Source: Caryophanales bacterium UBA1423 (GTDB taxonomy: Bacteria > Bacillota_I > Bacilli_A > RF39 > UBA660). Taken from it: a stretch of 8,551 nt of DNA. The position numbers were made by a program, and so were the translations under genes. Positions 6,585 to 8,551 of the stretch are shown here, one piece after another. Each line of letters begins with the position of its first letter. The first letter of the stretch is position 1. Location of the stretch: contig DBPJ01000006.1 of NCBI GenBank assembly GCA_002304855.1, positions 10,310-18,860 of the forward strand. Direction: 5' to 3'. Under the pieces are notes generated by a model. That model ran no database searches, was not told the origin of the DNA, and saw only the letters and a list, made by a program, of their open reading frames with translations.

Positions 6585-8551
6585 CTACTCACTCCCTAAG
6601 TAACCAACTTTTTCAATTATATCTTCATAAATAACGCTATCCAATAATTCCTCAGGTATTGATGGAAGTATTTTAGCTATATCAATAACTTTCTTATTAA
6701 TGAAGACATAATCAGCAATATATATATTGCCACGATCTTTATCAGCAATCTCAACTGTTTTATCAAAGACAATAGCAAATCTATATCCCATTCTTCTAAT
6801 CTCTTTCACAATTGCCTTATTTTTCAATAAATCAGCAAATGCTATTAAGATAATAACATTGTTTTTAGCATATTCATCATCAATCATGCGTAACAAACCC
6901 TTAAACTTTCTTTCTTTGGTATATAAAGTTTCAGGTAGATATAAAATATATTTTTGATCAAATTTAGCCATCAACATATCTTTAATCAATTGAACTGAGA
7001 GTAAAGTCAATAGTACTGACATCTTGTCTTCAGCAATAATACCTTCAGTATAAATTTTATCAATGATATATTCACTATAAACCTTACTAAAAGCAATATT
7101 ATGTTCAAGGACTAAACCATACATATTATTACGAGTAGTCAATTTATTTAAAATTAGATTAAACATATCAGTTTCTAATTTTTTTATAAAATAATCGATA
7201 ATATCAGCATAATGTTTTTGAATTTCCCTTATTTCATCAACTAATAACTCTACTTGTTTATCATCAAGTTCATCAAAATATTTCATAATTTCTTTTTTAT
7301 AAAATTCATTTCTAACTTTCAATTCAGTGATTGAATCGCGTCCTTGTTCTAAACTGGCAATTATTAAGAATACATTAGTATAAGCATCGACAATATCATC
7401 ATGTTTCATATCTTTACCGCGGTAATCTTTTATTAATTCATTAGCTGTTTCCTTAATAATTTTTTGGATTTTTAAAGTTAAACTTTTACCACTATAATTA
7501 ATTTCCTTATCGCCATAGTAATTATAATATTTAGCATCAACATAAGTAGTTATAAATACCTCTTTAATTCTTGTTTCCTTACTGTATGTTTTGTCATGCT
7601 TAATCATTGCATCAATTAATTCATTTAGCTCTTCTTTTTTTATATTCATGACCGTATCAATAATATTTTTACCTCGTTTATTTTTAACTAAATCTAATTC
7701 AATTCTAGTTATTGAATCATCATCTTCATCATCATTTTCAGTTTGAACTGGTTCTACTTCAATTTCTTCCTCTTTTTTATCCTTTTGTTCTGCTTCTTTA
7801 AGTTCAGTTTGAGCAATTTCTAAAAGCGTATTATCTATTTCTTCAGCATCAACTGAAATAACGCGATACAAAGCAGTTTTTTCTAATTCTTCCTCAGTAG
7901 CTGGCTCAATTATCACTTGATCCTCACTATCGGTATTACTTTCATTTGTTTCATTAGCAGTATCTTTATCTACTGACACAACACGATATAAAGCCGTTTT
8001 CTCTAAGTCATCTTCTTTAGCTTGTTCATTATTAGTTTCGGCTATTTCTTTTTGCGGATCAGTATCAACTGAAACAACGCGATACAAAGCGGTTTTTTCT
8101 AAATCAGGATTTTCTTTATATTCATGTTTAAATTGATTATAATTGAACGTTGGTTCATAAGTTTTGACTTTTGGTTCTTCATTTAAAGTATTATCTTCTT
8201 TATTTTGTTTTTGATTAATAAAGACTTTAATTTTTTCAACCACTAGCTTAAATTTGTTAGTAATAGTTACTAATAAAGGATGATAAGTTGTTTCCTTCAT
8301 CTTTTTAGTTTTAATTTTATCTTTTTTAAAGGCCAAATTAAATAGTAATAGCGTGATAATCAAGGCAATTAAAACACTTATATTGAATAAAGTTTTTTTA
8401 ATAATACCAAAGTTAGGTAAGATCCTAACTACTTTACCAACAATTTGACTTTGATCAACCGGTTGATCATCTTTAGCACTATTAGCATCGCCCTTAGTAA
8501 TATAAGTACCATTATATACTTCAACAATTCGATGGGTAACATATTCACTAC
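6585..8551 (-). CDS. SipW-type signal peptidase fused to a long cytoplasmic tail (5' partial)
   Basis: The frame stays open to the right edge. A TTG at 8361-8363 is internal, because 62 more in-frame codons precede it and encode a signal peptidase C-terminus. These include the catalytic His in EYVTHRIVEV (8532-8534), TKGDAN (8481-8498), AKDDQPV, and QIVGKVVRILPNFG leading to a membrane helix (8328-8387). The Ser-containing half lies outside the window. SipW enzymes normally stop soon after this helix. Here about 580 cytoplasmic residues follow: a basic stretch, three LEKTALYRVVSVD repeats in an acidic linker, a low-complexity acidic run (DDEDDD), a mostly helical region with DUF-like character, and a C-terminal domain whose alternating strands and helices recall an EAL fold without catalytic residues. 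It is the first visible gene of the operon, three bases before the McrB-like ATPase. The tail probably recruits or senses cytoplasmic partners; the function is inferred. Confidence 0.85.
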   Translation of the reverse strand, partial: SEYVTHRIVEVYNGTYITKGDANSAKDDQPVDQSQIVGKVVRILPNFGIIKKTLFNISVLIALIITLLLFNLAFKKDKIKTKKMKETTYHPLLVTITNKFKLVVEKIKVFINQKQNKEDNTLNEEPKVKTYEPTFNYNQFKHEYKENPDLEKTALYRVVSVDTDPQKEIAETNNEQAKEDDLEKTALYRVVSVDKDTANETNESNTDSEDQVIIEPATEEELEKTALYRVISVDAEEIDNTLLEIAQTELKEAEQKDKKEEEIEVEPVQTENDDEDDDSITRIELDLVKNKRGKNIIDTVMNIKKEELNELIDAMIKHDKTYSKETRIKEVFITTYVDAKYYNYYGDKEINYSGKSLTLKIQKIIKETANELIKDYRGKDMKHDDIVDAYTNVFLIIASLEQGRDSITELKVRNEFYKKEIMKYFDELDDKQVELLVDEIREIQKHYADIIDYFIKKLETDMFNLILNKLTTRNNMYGLVLEHNIAFSKVYSEYIIDKIYTEGIIAEDKMSVLLTLLSVQLIKDMLMAKFDQKYILYLPETLYTKERKFKGLLRMIDDEYAKNNVIILIAFADLLKNKAIVKEIRRMGYRFAIVFDKTVEIADKDRGNIYIADYVFINKKVIDIAKILPSIPEELLDSVIYEDIIEKVGYLGSE
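7848..7889 (-). repeat. Tail repeat 3, ELEKTALYRVISVD
   Basis: A 14-codon unit in the acidic linker of the fused peptidase, differing from the other two by E for D at position 1 and I for V at position 11. It starts 120 bases from repeat 2, so spacing is not fixed. Confidence 0.9.
7968..8009 (-). repeat. Tail repeat 2, DLEKTALYRVVSVD
   Basis: The protein sequence is identical to repeat 1, but several third codon positions differ. The motif is therefore held by selection on the protein and is not a recent DNA duplication. It lies 96 bases from repeat 1. Confidence 0.92.
8064..8105 (-). repeat. Tail repeat 1, DLEKTALYRVVSVD
   Basis: The copy nearest the membrane, about 75 residues after the signal peptidase helix. 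The unit is flanked by Glu/Asp/Asn-rich disordered sequence, which fits a short linear binding motif. Confidence 0.92.
8452..8469. repeat. 18-bp perfect palindrome inside the fused peptidase gene
   Basis: TGATCAACCGGTTGATCA reads the same on both strands and codes for part of the DDQPVDQ segment after TKGDAN. It has no loop and no T run, so it is not a terminator. It may be a chance result of coding for Asp-Gln twice. Confidence 0.6.

Noticed and set aside
6727..6957. 76-residue plus-strand open frame
   Set aside because: It is antisense to the C-terminal domain of the fused peptidase. Its hydrophobic look comes from reading the complement of charged codons, and no start signals are present.
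8361..8363. TTG as start of a separate gene for the tail protein
   Set aside because: No Shine-Dalgarno precedes it, it falls in the middle of a membrane helix, and the upstream codons in the same frame encode a signal peptidase.
2014..8551. A McrBC-type restriction or phage-defence locus
   Set aside because: No nuclease, methylase or DNA-binding domain is visible, the ATPase is membrane-anchored, and the companion genes are signal peptidases and a surface protein.
1..8551. CRISPR arrays, tRNA, rRNA or insertion sequences
   Set aside because: No direct repeat array, cloverleaf or transposase-like frame was found on either strand; nearly all of the window is accounted for by the genes listed.

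Overview
The window is AT-rich (roughly 30% G+C by eye) with short intergenic gaps, purine-rich Shine-Dalgarno sites and TATAAT-type promoters. UGA is used as a stop, so this is the standard bacterial code and not the Mycoplasma code. SipW-type signal peptidases, TasA/CalY-like surface proteins and a DUF2935 protein together point to a low-GC Firmicute of the Bacilli, perhaps a host-associated Erysipelotrichales- or RF39-like lineage. That placement is an inference.

Layout, left to right. Positions 1-248 (minus) hold the 5' part of a small unrecognised gene that runs off the left edge. Positions 283-1188 (minus) encode a duplicated DUF2935 all-helical, probably metal-binding protein, closed by a clear intrinsic terminator. 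A 159-bp divergent intergenic region carries promoters for both directions. Positions 1348-1974 (plus) encode a secreted TasA-like protein; its real start is a GTG at 1348, because the longer upstream reading runs through the promoter. A hairpin at 1979-2010 serves two convergent genes.

From 8551 down to 2014 one tightly packed minus-strand operon of five genes fills the rest, and its 5' end lies outside the window. In transcription order it holds: (1) a SipW-type signal peptidase whose catalytic domain and C-terminal membrane helix continue in frame into a roughly 580-residue cytoplasmic tail, with three copies of an LEKTALYRVVSVD motif, an acidic linker, a helical region and a possible degenerate EAL-like fold; (2) a membrane-anchored McrB-like AAA+ NTPase; (3) a cytoplasmic DUF2357-like (McrC-side) protein with no recognisable nuclease motif; (4) a free-standing SipW-type signal peptidase that lacks one of the usual acidic residues; (5) a TasA-like membrane or surface protein with a C-terminal lectin-like module.

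The attractive reading is that McrBC-derived parts, usually met in DNA restriction, sit here in a membrane-bound machine that works with SipW-type processing and display of TasA-like surface proteins. Gene order, stop/start overlaps and shared membrane topology support a functional unit. The biochemical role of the AAA+ module is inference. I know of no described system with this composition.
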